From: Straminergon stramineum
Lineage: Eukaryota > Streptophyta > Bryopsida > Hypnales > Calliergonaceae
Length of the DNA stretch: 64,000 nt
Assembly: GCA_963920665.1 (NCBI GenBank)
Contig: OY987266.1
Span: 26,524,248-26,588,247 of the forward strand
Direction of reading: 5' to 3'
Below, in pieces: positions 11,586-24,211 of the stretch (the stretch's first letter is position 1; each line of letters starts with the position of its first letter). Made by a program: the position numbers and the translations under genes. A model generated the notes under the pieces. That model saw nothing but the letters and a program-made list of their open reading frames with translations, did not search any database and was not told the DNA's origin.

Positions 11586-13310
11586 TTTGATCTCCACATC
11601 CTTACATCAGAAAAGTTGGGCCAGATTGTTTTGATGCCATTTTGACACCAAAGGCAGCATACAGGTCATTTTATCCATACTAGGTTGGTATGGAGGTTGG
11701 CACCAAATTAACATAATTGCACTTCAATGCACCATTGTGGCACCATGTTCACATGCCTTGAAGTTCCTGATGTATAGAATTACAGAAGAAACAAAAAAGG
11801 AGAGAAACAAGAATTCTTGACCACTTATTTGATTTTGAAAAATAAAGACGAGCATCCATGATGTTGAAAGACCTTGCCACATACTTTTGAAAGTCTTGAC
11901 ATTATGGGCCTACTTAGAATAAAAAAAATGGAATAACAATAAAATCCACAAGAATTTGATTCCCTATTAAAGGTGAACAATCATGTGTTGTCAACAGTGA
12001 ATTTTTATAAGTACCTCAACTATTTTTTGGATTGCTTCTTGAGTATGAATATGTTGGGTGATGTGTTAAATAAAGTAGATGAATTTTTTTATCTTTGGAT
12101 ATAAAAATGAGCTTGGATAAGTTGCCAAAAATAAATCTAATCCTTGTGATTCACATAAAAAATCTTACATTGTATCAATGAAGATAGCGGATATTTCAAT
12201 CCTTCATGTCTCTCCAAACAACTAGAATTAAATGTTGTTTTCAAATTTTTACTTTACCGAAACAAAATTGAGCATTTTTCCTATGTAGTTTTATTATTAT
12301 TGGATTTTCTTTTGCCTTTGCTTCTAAAGAAGCCCAATCACAAATATTCTAAAAAGATATCGATGATTTTTAATTGACCACATCTGGGATGTATTATTTT
12401 TCCCGCAAGTGGTCAAGTGATGTGCATTCTTCCAAATAGTTACAAGTTTTATCAATGGTTCAATATTTTCCTACTAAAGTTTTATTACACCTAATAAATA
12501 CTATATGGTACATTAATCACCTTCATTTAAGTGGTTGAGAGACCAACAAATGATCCATATGTCATTCGTTCTAAAGTAGTTTGGAATCCAACAATGCTAA
12601 CATGTGAGTATGGAAATGTGAGTCTACAAGTCTACAACATATGTATAAGTAGATATACTACAACCATTTAAGGTGATTATAGTATAAACATGCCTATAAT
12701 ATAGGTATTTATAATATATGTATATTATAATCATGGAAGGATTCTATAATATACACAATTGTAAGATAGGTGTATAGACTTAGGCTATGCTCATGATTGT
12801 GCTCATGATTCTAGGCTAACATAATAGCAATTGAGGTTTCGAATCAATAAATCTAAATTTAAAAATCATATAGTATAAGCTAGATAACATTAGTTGGACT
12901 ATTACTACCCAAACCATAATTTCAAACTTCATGTATCCATAGTGTAGATTTTCCTTCTAAAATATACTTGCGGGATACATTAGAGTGGAATTGAGATGAG
13001 AGTAGTAAATGCTTGGTTCTTTTTTTGGATTTTGCACATTTTTGTTCATATATTCATCTACATGAATTCTTTAAGTCAAATCCATTAAATTGAAAAAAAT
13101 AAAGTTCTTTCATAAACGATTCAAAAATTGCTTTGGATGAATGAGAAGATATTTGAACAAAATATTAACTAAAGCTGCAATGTAGTTTCTGCGTTTTTTG
13201 GTAAAAAACTAAATTTTGCATAAGTTGGATTTTGTTGAAATCAATGTTGTTTTCTTCTAGTATATTAACCTTAAGTACTCTTTTCTACTTTCCAAATATG
13301 GATATCAAAG
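11586..13310. other. A+T-rich intergenic sequence
   Basis: No gene or convincing repeat recognised in 1.7 kb. Confidence 0.4.
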
Positions 13311-13538
13311 TTAACCCTTTGTAGATGCAGAGGTTGAAAAGTGGTCAATGGTTTACAAAGATCCTTTTATTTAATATAGAAGTGCATGTACACATCCTTG
13401 AATTTTTGTGTGAAAAGGGGAGATCTTGTACAATGGTTTAACCTTCAATGAGTTCTTTTTAGGTTTCTTAAGTAGATGATTCACACTATACCAAAAAAGA
13501 TGATTTCGACAATGCTTGGTCCATTGATTTAGGGTTAA
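13311..13538 (-). mobile_element. X-family TTAA-ended MITE, copy X5 (degenerate)
   Basis: TTAACCCTTTGTAGATGC at 13311 and GATTTAGGGTTAA ending at 13538 bound 228 bp, the family length. The interior shows decayed forms of the family signature (AGATCTTGTACAATGGTTTA, CAATGAGTTCTTTTTAGG). Confidence 0.6.
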
Positions 13539-13589
13539 CGTCATCTTTTGTTTCTTCATACACACTTACAATTGTGAAAAAAGCCAAAT

Positions 13590-13606
13590 GGGGGGGGGGG
13601 GGGGGG
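13590..13606. repeat. Homopolymer run of 17 G
   Basis: Seventeen consecutive G residues, extraordinary in an A+T-rich background. Length may be unreliable in any assembly. Confidence 0.9.
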
Positions 13607-13659
13607 ACGAATTTGCCCTTCCATTTTACCCCTAGAGAAAACATACAAACTCTTTTTAT

Positions 13660-13800
13660 TTGTGATGTAAGATAAAATTTATAAATTATGAGTTCATTTT
13701 TGCAATCAAAGGCTCCATATTAGTGAGGAGAGGTGTAGAAAATAGATTAATCAAGAACAAGGAGGGTGTATTTTTTTTACATTTGCCCTTAGGCTTGACA
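13660..13800. repeat. Partial copy of the shared MITE interior core
   Basis: TTTTTGCAATCAAAGGCTCC followed by GAGAGGTGTAGAAAATAGAT parallels the core of the MITE 130 bp downstream (TTTGCAATCAGAGGCCCC, GTAGGTGTACAAGATAAATT). It is in the same orientation and is truncated. Confidence 0.5.
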
Positions 13801-13845
13801 CCACATTCAGTTCATTGCACAACTATAAGCATGACCCATTTTTAT

Positions 13846-14086
13846 GGCCGGGGTGAATTGACCCCCTTGCTCAGCCCCTTGGAAAACTCTAAAGTGTATT
13901 ATTTTTTGCACATGATAAGAGTTGCAAATTTTGAATTCATATTTGCAATCAGAGGCCCCCAAGTTAGCTAGGGTAGGTGTACAAGATAAATTAATCAAGC
14001 ACTAAATAGAAGGGGCTTTTTTTTACTTGCACCCCTGGAATGACTTGGAAGGGCTTAGCGACGGAGGGGGTCAGTTCACCCCGGCC
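13846..14086 (+). mobile_element. GGCCGGGG-ended MITE, copy 1 (241 bp)
   Basis: GGCCGGGGTGAATTGACCCC at 13846 is mirrored by GGGGTCAGTTCACCCCGGCC ending at 14086, about 35 bp of TIR. The interior core (GCAAATTTTGAATTCATATT, TGCAATCAGAGGCCCCCAAG) is shared with the MULE-like MITE at 50-315 despite different termini. Target duplication not resolved. Confidence 0.7.
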
Positions 14087-14295
14087 GTTTCTCCCACATG
14101 CTGCTTCCAGGGATGATAAACCCTGAAGCTAAACCCACTGTCTTACCTTTCAATTCAGAACTTTTTGAAGAGCGACTTGCACATCTTGAATTTTTAATTT
14201 TTTCTGTGAGGGGTGGGTGCATCAGTAACTTCAGAATCTGTAAGAGAGAGACTGGAGAATGTTTGGGAAGCACGCAACTGCACCGACTCTCTACT

Positions 14296-14336
14296 GTACT
14301 ATACAAATCTGGAGGTATCAGGGTACTGTACAGTAC
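14296..14336. promoter_or_regulatory. Putative promoter of the 2OG dioxygenase gene: GTAC cluster and TATA-like box
   Basis: Four GTAC tetramers lie within 41 bp (14296, 14323, 14328, 14333), three forming the perfect palindrome GTACTGTACAGTAC. A TATA-like TATACAAAT is at 14300-14308. GTAC is the core bound by SBP/SPL factors, including copper-response regulators. The cluster sits about 130 bp before the likely first splice donor. Regulatory role is inferred. Confidence 0.35.
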
Positions 14337-14464
14337 TGTATAGCTCCCCGATGTGTTCCCATCTTCCACTTCACTCATCGCGAGAAATCCCACAACCCAC
14401 AAGCATTCCTTTCCATGGACACTTCGTAAACTGCCTCTCGCATCTTCAGTTTCTCAGCTTTATG

Positions 14465-15378
14465 GTAAGTTTCCGGAAGTCTTCTGCAATCTTTTGCAAT
14501 CATTTGCAATCTCTTACAATCTTTGACTGCACGCTTTTTCTCTGTGTACGCCCAATTCGGAAGGTAGCTTCGACGGAGACTGTTGCAGCACTTTTGTTCG
14601 AAATGCATTCCGTCTCTTTCAGTTCTAAATCTCTTCATGGATCTGGAAAAGTGGGGTTTTAACAACCGGTTGATTTGAGTGTTCGAGGGGAATTTGCATC
14701 GTTTGAATGTCTACCTGTTTGAGGATCGAATTGAGATTTGTGCTACAATTTAGTTGATGAGCTTGTCTCGGTTTCTTTCGATTTATGAGTGTTGACGTTT
14801 GTTAGGGTTTGCTGAGGTTGTCCATGAGGTTGTCCATCGCGGTGCTCAAGTTTTGAACGTGGAGTTGTTCAAGACTCTGTGATTGGGGTGAGTGCATTGT
14901 CGAGGTTCATACTTTCGGACATCTAATGAATGGGCACCAGAAGAGGGCTCCGAACCCTTGTTGGAGAAGTTGACTTCGGAGGAGAGTGAAGACCACGGTA
15001 GCTGTCTGTATGATTTTCGGTGAATTTGGTCAAGGATTTGGTGTTTCTTCTACTACTTTTTTGTTGGTCTTCAAGGGTTCGTTAACCCTTGCAAACGCCA
15101 AATCTTTGCGTACTGGTCTCTTGAGTTTTCAACTTCTAAAAATAGATATAAATTGCATTCTAACGTTCTTAGGGTGCGTACCACATCATGGGCGGTTTCT
15201 AGAGCCAGAGATTCCCCAAAACCCTTTTTCTGTCATGGTCAAGGTGAATGGTGATCCGAGGGATCGCTTTTGTCCTTTAAGGGTAAACACACCCTAAGTA
15301 GGCAACCGAGTGCTTGGTTGATCCTCTGTTTATGAAATTCATGTAACGTGAAACTTGTGCTTGTTTGGAATGAAGCAG
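14465..15378 (+). other. Probable 5' leader intron of the 2OG dioxygenase gene
   Basis: A strong donor TATG|GTAAGT at 14465 and an acceptor GAATGAAGCAG|GT at 15378 could join a short upstream leader to the exon holding the start codon. The upstream leader includes a tiny uORF (ATG at 14415, four codons). Unproven without transcripts. Confidence 0.4.
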
Positions 15379-15457
15379 GTTTAAGAGAATCATTTTGAAG
15401 GACAGTGCCTATCATTGTGAAGAATCCTTGAGAAGACTGTTTCTAGTGGAGTGGGCC

Positions 15458-18400
15458 ATGGCTGCCACAGTTGTGGAAGGAATCTGCTGGTCCCATGAAA
15501 GGGTGCAGTCTGTGTCCGAGCAAGGGCTTCTGGAAATACCCGCCTCGTACATTCGACCTGCCGAGGAACGCCCCAACATCCGGATTTCGTCTTCCATGAA
15601 GAAGATTCCGGTCATTGATTTGGCAGAAGGGGGCCCGGACATCAGTGTCCAAGTGGGGGAAGCCTGCCGTGATTGGGGCTTCTTTCAGGTCAGCTTTTGA
15701 GTTTTTAACCTCAAACTTTTGTTTCTTTTGTGTGGCTGTTGTTTGTGTGGCTTATTTGATATCAAGTATTGATTAGGAAGAGGTTCCCTAAGCTTGATTA
15801 GCTTTCGGGATGGAACTTTTAGTTGTGGACTGTTGCAGGTCCTAACAATCTTCATCCCTTTCTGCTTGTTTCCTTGCATAGAAGCGTGTCTAGGTTTTGC
15901 AGGGATGATCATTCCACATTATGATTGAGATTGTGTTAATTTCAAAGTATAGCAAGGACTCATTTGTGACCATGATGGTGCAACAGGTTGTGAATCATGG
16001 AGTACCTTTGGAGCTTCTGGAGCGGATACGCCAGATCGGTGCGCATTTCTACGCAAGGCCGCTGGAGGAGAAGCTTGTCTATGCCTGCAAGGATGTCGGG
16101 ACAGCTCCCGAAGGCTATGGCAGCCGCATGCTTGTGAAGGATGAGCAAGTGTTGGATTGGAGAGATTACATCGACCACCATTCATTGCCCCTTTCTCGCC
16201 GCAACATCAATCGTTGGCCTGCCGATCCACCTCACTATCGGTACGTTTGTTGACCCTTTTGAGGGGGATGCTGGTTTTAATTTTGCCTCTTTAAATTATG
16301 GGGTAGGATGATGCCTGATTTCATGTAAGTCTGTGAATGGTTTAGGTCAGCTGCCTATCCTGCAGGATGAGATCCTTTTAGACGAATAGTTGATGCACGG
16401 TGTGATAGAGACTATCCTTAGGGATGCAAAGTGGTCAGCATTTGCCACGCTTGCTACAGAATGCTTTAACCAACTTTTATCTCGTTTTGGTTGTGCAATC
16501 TCATTTTTCAGACACAATGCTTGTATTTCATAGTTTCCTGCCTTCCCGAAGTCTTCCAGTCTTCTTGATTCATAAGACCACCTTCTTAAGCCATTAGTAA
16601 CCTGTATATGGATACAAATCCTCATATCCACCTGTGTACTTGCATGCATAGTTGTGAGTTATGCATTCAATTTTGTCATACTCATGTATATGAAGAGAAC
16701 TATTCATGCACTTTGTTGCATCCTCCTTGTCGCTTCTCCTGTTGTCGTAATCATCTGCCTCTCACTTGACTGCTATATTTGGTTACTATCTTGGCGCCCC
16801 CACAGCTGGTTATGTCAGGTAACCGGTGTGAGTATGGAGGTTTTAAAGATTAGTCAAACCGGCTTGGTTGCTTCCCTAAACCTCTCTGCTTATGCTGGTT
16901 ACAAGAAACTACATGGGGAAGAGAAATGCCCATTGGAAGTCATTCTCTCTCTTTTTTCGATTGCACGGTTGGGGTCTAATGGATTCCTTCGTTAAAAATA
17001 TGGCGATGTTTTGATTTTGCCAGACGCACTATAGAGGAGTTCAGTGATGAAACGTGCAAGCTGGCGCAGCGACTACTGGGGTTCATCTCGGAGAGTCTTG
17101 GATTGCCAGCACAGTCTCTGGAAGAGGCAGTTGGAGAGCCTGCCCAGAACATTGTCATCAACTATTACCCTCCCTGCCCACAACCAGATCTCACGCTTGG
17201 TCTCCAGGTACTTATGTCTTGTATGTGTTCTACAGAGTAGAGATTTGCAGGCTTTGATTCCTTCTACTTCTCCAGCGCTTGTTGTCTCTACTGCAAGGAG
17301 AGAGACTAAACAATGGATTCGACATCTTGAACGATTTGGTGACCATATTCCAAAGAATGAAAAACTTATGTCTTGTAGAGTTGTGACATGGGTATAGGAA
17401 TAGTTTCATTCGAAGATATTTGAATTTGAATTTTCAATTTTCAAACAGAAAGGATCATATTGAAGATCGCACTAAGGATTATATTGTAAAGAGATGAAAT
17501 TTGTTCGTTTCTTTTTCGGTTTGAGGCACTTGTGAGTAGCTGCTTGTTTGTGCTTTCCTCCTCTGGCTAGATACTGTGATTAATGTTGTGTTGTTGCTGT
17601 GTGGGCAGTCACATTCAGACATGGGAGCCATCACATTGCTCCTCCAGGATGATGTTGCGGGATTGCAAGTCAGAAAGAATCGCGAGTGGTTCACTGTACA
17701 GCCGATGCCTGAGGCATTTGTCGTGAATCTGGGTGACATGTGCCAGGTAATCTTTTCTGCCCCAGCTCTATTCTTTTAATCATCTTTTCTTTTCTATTGG
17801 GTTTCTGTGTAGAATATTCTTGCAGACAATTGATGAGCTTAGAGCCATTTTTGATTGCACATGTTTGATATAAGAAGAAACCCTATACCTTGCTTTGTTC
17901 AATAGAAACCTAAATCTACGCCAATGAACAAGACTGTACATGAAGAAGTGGCTTATAAGGCTCCTATCTACGTGGCATGCTAAATTCCTTCGTTTCAAGC
18001 TACCTTTTTGAGGTGGATCGAATACTTGTTACATCGAATTCAACATAAGGTGTCAAAAAGTGATAGCAAGAACTCTTTACCCTTCATTGGTGTAAAAATT
18101 ATTTTTTATTTTTGTCACCTTGTTTTGTCCAATAGTGACTTGATACTGGTCAAAGAATGAGCATGAGGAGGTTGCTTTTATGTGTCATCCTGAAGTCAAT
18201 TTGAGATGACAGGGTTCCAACTACCTCTGTGAGGTGGATTGGACACTTATTACCTCGAATGCAATGGACTATATTCCAATCTCATTATCTCACCCCCAGT
18301 TACACATGATGTTGGTTCAAATTTTAAGCTTGTTGCAATCTAAACTGGTTTATAGTCAGACCAGTGAATGAAGCTAATAGTAATTTTATCGACTTCACAG

Positions 18401-18646
18401 ATATTGACCAATGACAAATACAAGAGCGTTGAGCACCGTGTGGTGGTTAATGGAGAGAGATCCCGGTACTCGGTGGCCGTTTTCTACGATCCTGCCAAGA
18501 CCAGGCTCATCAGCCCAGTCGAGCCACTGGTAGACAAAGACCATCCTGCACAATTCCCGGCCATTTTGTACGGAGAACATGTTAAAACGTGGTACTCCAA
18601 GGGTCCCGATGGCAAGAAGAACATCGACTGCCTTGTCATCGAATGA
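15458..18646 (+). CDS. 2-oxoglutarate/Fe(II)-dependent dioxygenase (DOXC class), 5 coding exons, 350 aa
   Basis: Coding exons are 15458-15688, 15987-16240, 17024-17207, 17609-17746 and 18401-18646, all with GT..AG borders and consistent phase. The start is the ATG at 15458 in the favourable context GCCATGGC; an in-frame ATG at 15395 would add 21 residues without family resemblance. The N-terminal DIOX_N block includes IPVIDL and [12 protein letters not shown]. The double-stranded beta-helix core has the iron ligands H225-x-D227 and H281 and the 2OG-binding R291-x-S293 ([10 protein letters not shown]). [15 protein letters not shown] is a hallmark of plant DOXC enzymes. Such soluble enzymes hydroxylate or desaturate flavonoids, hormones or phenylpropanoids using O2, 2OG and ascorbate; the substrate cannot be read here. 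It resembles the broad DMR6/SRG1/F6'H-like group. The family call is firm, the subfamily open. Confidence 0.95.
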
Positions 18647-18759
18647 TTCAGGCTCTGACTGCAGGGAATCCTCCTAATTGGAGCCGAGCCTCAGTACGAG
18701 AGACATAGCCATTGATGGCTTCTGCATCGATTAATTTTTGCGACTAGAGAAGGAAACGT

Positions 18760-18835
18760 TTCTTGTTAGCCCTTTTGTATATGTTGTAATTTGTAACTTA
18801 TACATAATGTTTGAATACTTGTTGAAAGTTCACCT
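18760..18835 (+). terminator. Likely polyadenylation region of the 2OG dioxygenase gene
   Basis: TTTTGTATATGTTGTAATTT and TACATAATGTTTGAATAC supply the TGTA-rich and A-rich near-upstream signals typical of plant 3' ends, 115-190 bp after the stop codon. Confidence 0.3.
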
Positions 18836-19505
18836 CCTGTCCTGATTGGTTACGAGGTTTTCGAACGCACCTGACTCGTATTCGAGGCATTGATTAACCC
18901 TGAGACGCCGGAGGGACTGGAATGACAGGGCAGGCCCTGAAGATGCTGTAGCGCATGGCAGGAGGCAGGAATAATGCAGAAAGAAGGAAGTGGGAGATTA
19001 ATGAAGATGATTCCTCCAGAAAACCCAGAGTCCGGACAGTTTGATTTGTGAGTGATTTCCGAATCGAGAAGAGTGAACACGGAATTTGATGATGCAACAG
19101 TGTCTGCATTCCTGATCTGTCTTTCTAATACAAGCAAGAAATTTACAGAAGACGCGTTATATTGTAAATACAAGATCCTTGTAATCAGCACCAGTCCACT
19201 GATGACTTGGCAGGCTTCCCGTTTTGTTAAATTTAAAATAAAAAATTCATTACAGTAGTTTCCAGTATATTTCAGGGCAGCCTTTGCCCACCCACAATTG
19301 CAAATGCCAAGATTTCATAGCAGCTAGACCCTGAACCGCTGAAGCAATTGAGAGCCGTAGTTTCCGCCTTTTCTACTTTTCTACAAATTTCGACATGGCC
19401 TCTCATCGACGTGGGCAATTCAGCAGCAGCATCGGCATATCACCTTTCGTTGAAAAGTTTCTCGGATGAAAACCGAACCGCCTCCCTGCACTGAGTTTTC
19501 ATCAT

Positions 19506-20967
19506 TTAACCCCTAAAGTCCCAAACAACGTTTTTTGGCAACATAGATATTTTGGGCACCTCACTACAAATGGAATTTTTATTTTCTTTCTTTGAAATTT
19601 TCACACAACATATGATTGAGGAGTAGCTCTAAAGTGCAACAATTTTCATAATTTTTGACTTTTGACTATATGGTTAAAAAGTTATTGCATGATACGTCAT
19701 TTTCATTGCTTGGCAAGTAGCACTTTTTTAAGAAAGAAAAACTTGAAATTGGTTTTCTAGGTTTATATATTCATGAAAAGCATTTAATTCAATTTTCAAT
19801 ATTTTGGGAAAAAAATAAAATGAGAGGATGTAGATTGTTTATTACAACATTACAACCATTGGGATTGGCATTGTTCAATTCCATAACAAAATTCTTAATG
19901 ATTTAGTATTTTGAATCATTTTCTAGTTCTTTCTACTTACAATTTTTTTCTTATATGTTGTATAGTCCCAAATGATTTGAATTTTTTCAAGCATGTAGCC
20001 AACTTGCCTTGAAGAATGGATCCAAAGGCGAACTACCATTTTGGACATTTTTTCATATAAATGTGACCTTGTGAAGAATAGTTGCTTGGTTTTTTGCAGA
20101 GAAAAAAAGAAATTTTCTCAATTCGATTGTTAATATCTTGCAATTTTCATGGTGAAATTTTTTGAAATTTTCCTCACATCTTCTCAAACTAATGTACATC
20201 AAGATCATGCGGTGACATGTATCCAAAACTGCTTTTTTTCTAAAATTTGGTACTTGTACTAGAAATGACACTTTTGGAGTGTTTGTAGTGAAAACATAGT
20301 CAAAAACCTCTAGAGGTCACCCCCTAAATGCTTGAGGCACCAAATTTTAGTGTTGAAAATATTATGAGGTTAAATATAACCTAACCAAGTTACTCATTTT
20401 AGTAGTTTATATTTTTGAAAAATACTTTTTGAAGTGTAGTTTTAGCAAGAAAAATTCAATTTTGAAATGAATGATTAGGATTTTTCTATTCAATATTTTA
20501 TACATGGGGGCCCATTTCAAATTTTAACTTTCTAGTGTTGAGGGCTTTTAGAAATGAGTCTCAAATACACTAGATCTTGGAGAAAAAATCACATTAAAAA
20601 TTCAATTGAAAAAATTGTAGTGTAGATTTTGAAAAGATATAAATTTCTTGGGGTTATGTATATTATGCCCTTCACCCTCATATTTTTCTGGTAAACAATC
20701 TTTTAGATTTCACATGTGAAGAGGATAGAAAGTCTTCAAATCACTTTCACAACTTTAACACCCTCGTAATCAAGCATTATAACCTTTCAATCCATAAGTA
20801 GTATTGTTGTGTTTTCTTTTACCATTTGATCTTTAACATGTCTAGTTTGGTTTTGTATGGTTACAATTTTAAAAATGCGGATAAAAATGATCAAAATGTT
20901 GTCTTTTTGTTCAATTTAGAACAAATTCCAAAAAGCTCAAAAAAGGTCATGGGCATTTAGGGGTTAA
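19506..20967. mobile_element. TTAA/CCCCTAAA element, long form A1 (1462 bp)
   Basis: TTAACCCCTAAAGTCCC at 19506 is mirrored by GGGCATTTAGGGGTTAA ending at 20967. The left part (TTTTTTGGCAACATAGATAT, TTGAAATTTTCACACAACAT) is shared with elements at 39215 and 41527; the right part (TTTTTGTTCAATTTAGAACA) is shared, inverted, with 33364-34007. No ORF exceeds about 75 codons, so it is non-autonomous. TTAA at both ends may be a target duplication or part of the TIR. Confidence 0.8.
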
Positions 20968-21551
20968 AGTCATAATATTTGGCATGGGTGCTACCATTGT
21001 TCTAGGGCTAATCTCTAATTCTTAGCCCTCAATTTCTATCCTCTTCTTCTTGTTGATTATGGACTTACTTTGAAACTCACTCAATCATAAGGGTGGTTTG
21101 AAGAAAGACCACCTATTTCTTGTAGCGTTTTGCTATAAACAAAATTACATACATTGGGTACTATAAGTACTTTGTGGTGGAACCATCCCAACCTTTTATT
21201 GGAAAAATCAATTGACTATTAGTATTGTTGCAAGTACTATGGACTACTTGCAAGTACTTAAACAACACTATTTGAATTTTTTATTTATAGAAAATAGATA
21301 CAACAAGAAATAAATTAATAATAAAGAAAAAAATCATGAACATACCCCCCTCAAATGGGCAATTTGTAAGGACGTGATGGTGATTAGATTTCACCAGAAG
21401 AATAAAGTTGAAACCATCTTCAATGTTCATAAATGTGCTTGCCAAGGAGTCCTATTTGTACAAATATGAAGGACATAAAATAATGTACTTTTAGATGCCC
21501 TTTGGTAGGCACATGTCCACATATTGTGGGAATAGACCATGGGAATAGTCT
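20968..21551. other. Intergenic sequence
   Basis: Nothing recognised; A+T-rich. Confidence 0.35.
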
Positions 21552-22705
21552 TGTCTATTTCCTTCAGTGCAAGTGTTGAACTGTTGACTTTTGGCCCAAG
21601 GTTTGACCTCGGGTTTCTATTGGCTCAGAGTGAAAAGTTAAACACTAAGAAATGATGAAGAATGTGTTAGGAAATCCAGTAGACAATCAACGGGAGTGCT
21701 TCAGGCAACATCTTGCAAAACTCAACTATGCCAAGACATGTTGCAAAGGCTGAATACAACTCTCCTCTCCTACCCATGCACAACCCATGCACAAGTTCTT
21801 AGCGACCAGATCGACACTACAAAACTTTTCCATGTAAGATCAGTAGGTACAAGAGATGGAGAGTCATCTCTTGAAACTTCTTGCATGACCGTCTCTTCTT
21901 GCAGATTAAGTCCTGTAAAGAATTCAAATATGGAAGTTGGCCCATTTGTAACGATCAATAGGGAAGGAAGAAAATACTTACTCTGAGAAACAGAATCAAT
22001 TAAGAACAATGCCCTTGGAATGCATGCATGCTCTAACTTCGTTCCCTACAGGGTCTTCTCTAACTTGCATAACCGTTCTTCCTTGCTGACAATCACGTAA
22101 GGCATTACCGCACTACAAAATTACAAATATCTGAATCTAAGTAACTGCCCCAAACCTGGATCGATCATAGGATCATCACTCCAAAAACTTCCACTTCGCA
22201 GAGATGATTGAACTTTGACGATTAGACCTCCGGCACTCATCAGCTGCATCAGTTGAAGCAATCACTGAGATTGGTTCAACTGATCCCAGGAGGTCAAATC
22301 TGCATGCTTCAGTTGAACCAATCCTAGTGATAAGTTTGGCTTCTTCTCCATACCGTTCATTATATTTTCGCTGAAGAGTATTCGACAGCTAGACAGTACG
22401 TCATGTGTAGCGAGCTCTGAACAAGGCAACACAACCAAAGACGTTCCAGCGACAATGAACGCTCTCTATCTCTCTCGTATTAAGAATCACGGGAAGGACA
22501 GAAAGAGCTCTGCTCGGTTGCGTGACATGCATGTCTCACAGGCAATTCAGCTGACTGAAAATTACGGCACAATCAATAGGACAGTCAATCAATCGAAGCC
22601 CCGATCGAAGCAATCCAAGGAGAGCAAACTGAACTCCAAATCGCACAGCATGCAAAAGAAAATTAATCCAAAGAGAAAATAAAGGGGAAACGAATCGTCC
22701 AAAGT
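21552..22705. repeat. Duplicated locus, copy 1
   Basis: Aligns colinearly with 23622-24690 over about 1.1 kb, except that 21841-22060 is inverted relative to that copy. Composition is much less A+T-rich than the surroundings. On the minus strand one can read a possible intron (donor GTAAGTATTTTC near 21980, acceptor TTTACAG near 21915) followed by an open frame (NLQEETVMQEVSRDDSPSLV). That frame runs toward a C-terminal segment ending at a TAA at 21667-21669, but it is broken by a local frame disruption near 21780. It looks like a gene or former gene. I do not recognise the family. Confidence 0.6.
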
Positions 22706-23382
22706 TCAAATTGCAATAATATATGGGTTATTTCACTGGAACTTTTTTGGTTGTATTGAAAGAGTGACTTCTTTGATTGCGACCCTAGCATCCCTATGTA
22801 TTAACACTTAACTCGCAACATCTCTTTGCGTTGCAGAGAACTCACAATAGAGGCGAAGTCTCGACTAAGATCAGTGTAAACTTGCTGAGTGCAGTGACTC
22901 GGGCAAATTAAGGTACACTCGGGGGTACACTAATGCTCATTCGAGAACGTAAACCATTTTTTTTGGCGACAGTTTTTCAGTGCACTGAGAGCAAAGGCGT
23001 CGCTGGTCCCGAGCGATAAATGTGGAGAATGATGGATTATCTGGACAAGCTCACCAGCTTCGGCACATGATCATGGTCAGTGCTCGTAGAGCCAAACTAC
23101 TACTTACATTCGACCTTTTCATAAGATGAGAAGTGACGCAATGCTTGTAGCGATGACACACTTATATTTTAAAAGATGGTAAAGGGACGAAATCATATAA
23201 TCACAGTGAGGATATGATATTCATTAATTACAACCCATTTTTTTTCACGTAAATGCATGCTATTCACCGGGGCTATCCACCGACTTTCATTACAAAACGA
23301 ACCGAACTTTCAAACCACTTGATCTTCGTAATATTTTTTGAACAACGCATAAATTAGATCTGAATTATCAAGTTGAAATTTT

Positions 23383-23433
23383 CCACCTGATCCCTTCAAG
23401 TACTACTTACTGTACTGGGAAGGGATCAGGTGG
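23383..23433. other. Hairpin with perfect 15-bp stem
   Basis: CCACCTGATCCCTTC at 23383-23397 pairs with GAAGGGATCAGGTGG at 23419-23433; GTAC/GTAC extends the stem inside after a small bulge. The loop (TACTTACT region) is imperfectly repeated just downstream. Too short for a typical plant pre-miRNA. Function unknown. Confidence 0.6.
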
Positions 23434-23715
23434 ATCAGTTGCAAGTTTCTTCAAGTGCTACTTACTGTTCGCTAGAGGCCCTCTCGGATGCTATCAACTG
23501 CCTGAAAATTAAAAAGTCTTGGAGAATCAACTGACGAACGAAGATGATGCAATTATAGAGAAATGTTTGGGTCTTACTGCTTCATGCGTACCTCCAATAT
23601 TGCAAAGGTGAGATGGACAGTCCTGTCCATTTCCTTCGCTGCCAGTGTTGGCTCTTGGCTCAGGGTTTCTTAGAGCGAAAAATTAAACACTAAAAAACGA
23701 TGGAGAATAATTATG

Positions 23716-23940
23716 TTAGGAAATCCAGTTGACAATCAGCTGGAGTGCTTCAGGCAATGTCCTGCGAAACTCAGCCATGCCAAGACGTGCTGCGACAGCT
23801 GAATAAACCTCTCTTGCCCACTCACAAGTTCTTAGCTCTTCACATATGACCAAATCGATACTAACACAATTGTTCCATGTAAGAGAAGACCCTGCATTTG
23901 CACAGCACATGCAGGAAACTAAATCATAATAGGCATACAT
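23716..23940 (-). pseudogene. Coding-like C-terminal segment in duplicated locus, copy 2
   Basis: The minus strand encodes an amphipathic stretch including CEWAREVYSAVAARLGMAEF and ending PEALQLIVNWIS before a stop. In copy 1 the matching segment ends PEALPLIVYWIS at the same stop, with substitutions falling in all codon positions. The first residues of this ORF are probably intron or inverted-block sequence rather than coding. The two copies keep the same terminal frame and stop, which suggests former or present coding function. I know no family match. Confidence 0.35.
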
Positions 23941-24211
23941 TTCAAGGGCATTGTGTCTAATATCCCATTTCTCAAAGTAAGTATTTTCTTCTTTCCCTGA
24001 CGATCACTACAAACAGACCAACTTCCATACTTGAATTCCTTACATGACTTAACCTGCAGGAAGAGACGGTCATGCAAGAAGATTCAAGAGATGATTCTCC
24101 ATCTCTTGTGCCTACCTGCATAACCGTTCCTCCTTGCTGACAATCACATAAGGCATGACCACACTACAAAATTACAAATTATAGAATTCCAGTAACTACC
24201 CCAAACCTGGA

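Noticed and set aside
13590..13606. G17 as a possible G-quadruplex element
   Set aside because: A single homopolymer next to a MITE remnant, with uncertain length. Noted as a repeat only.
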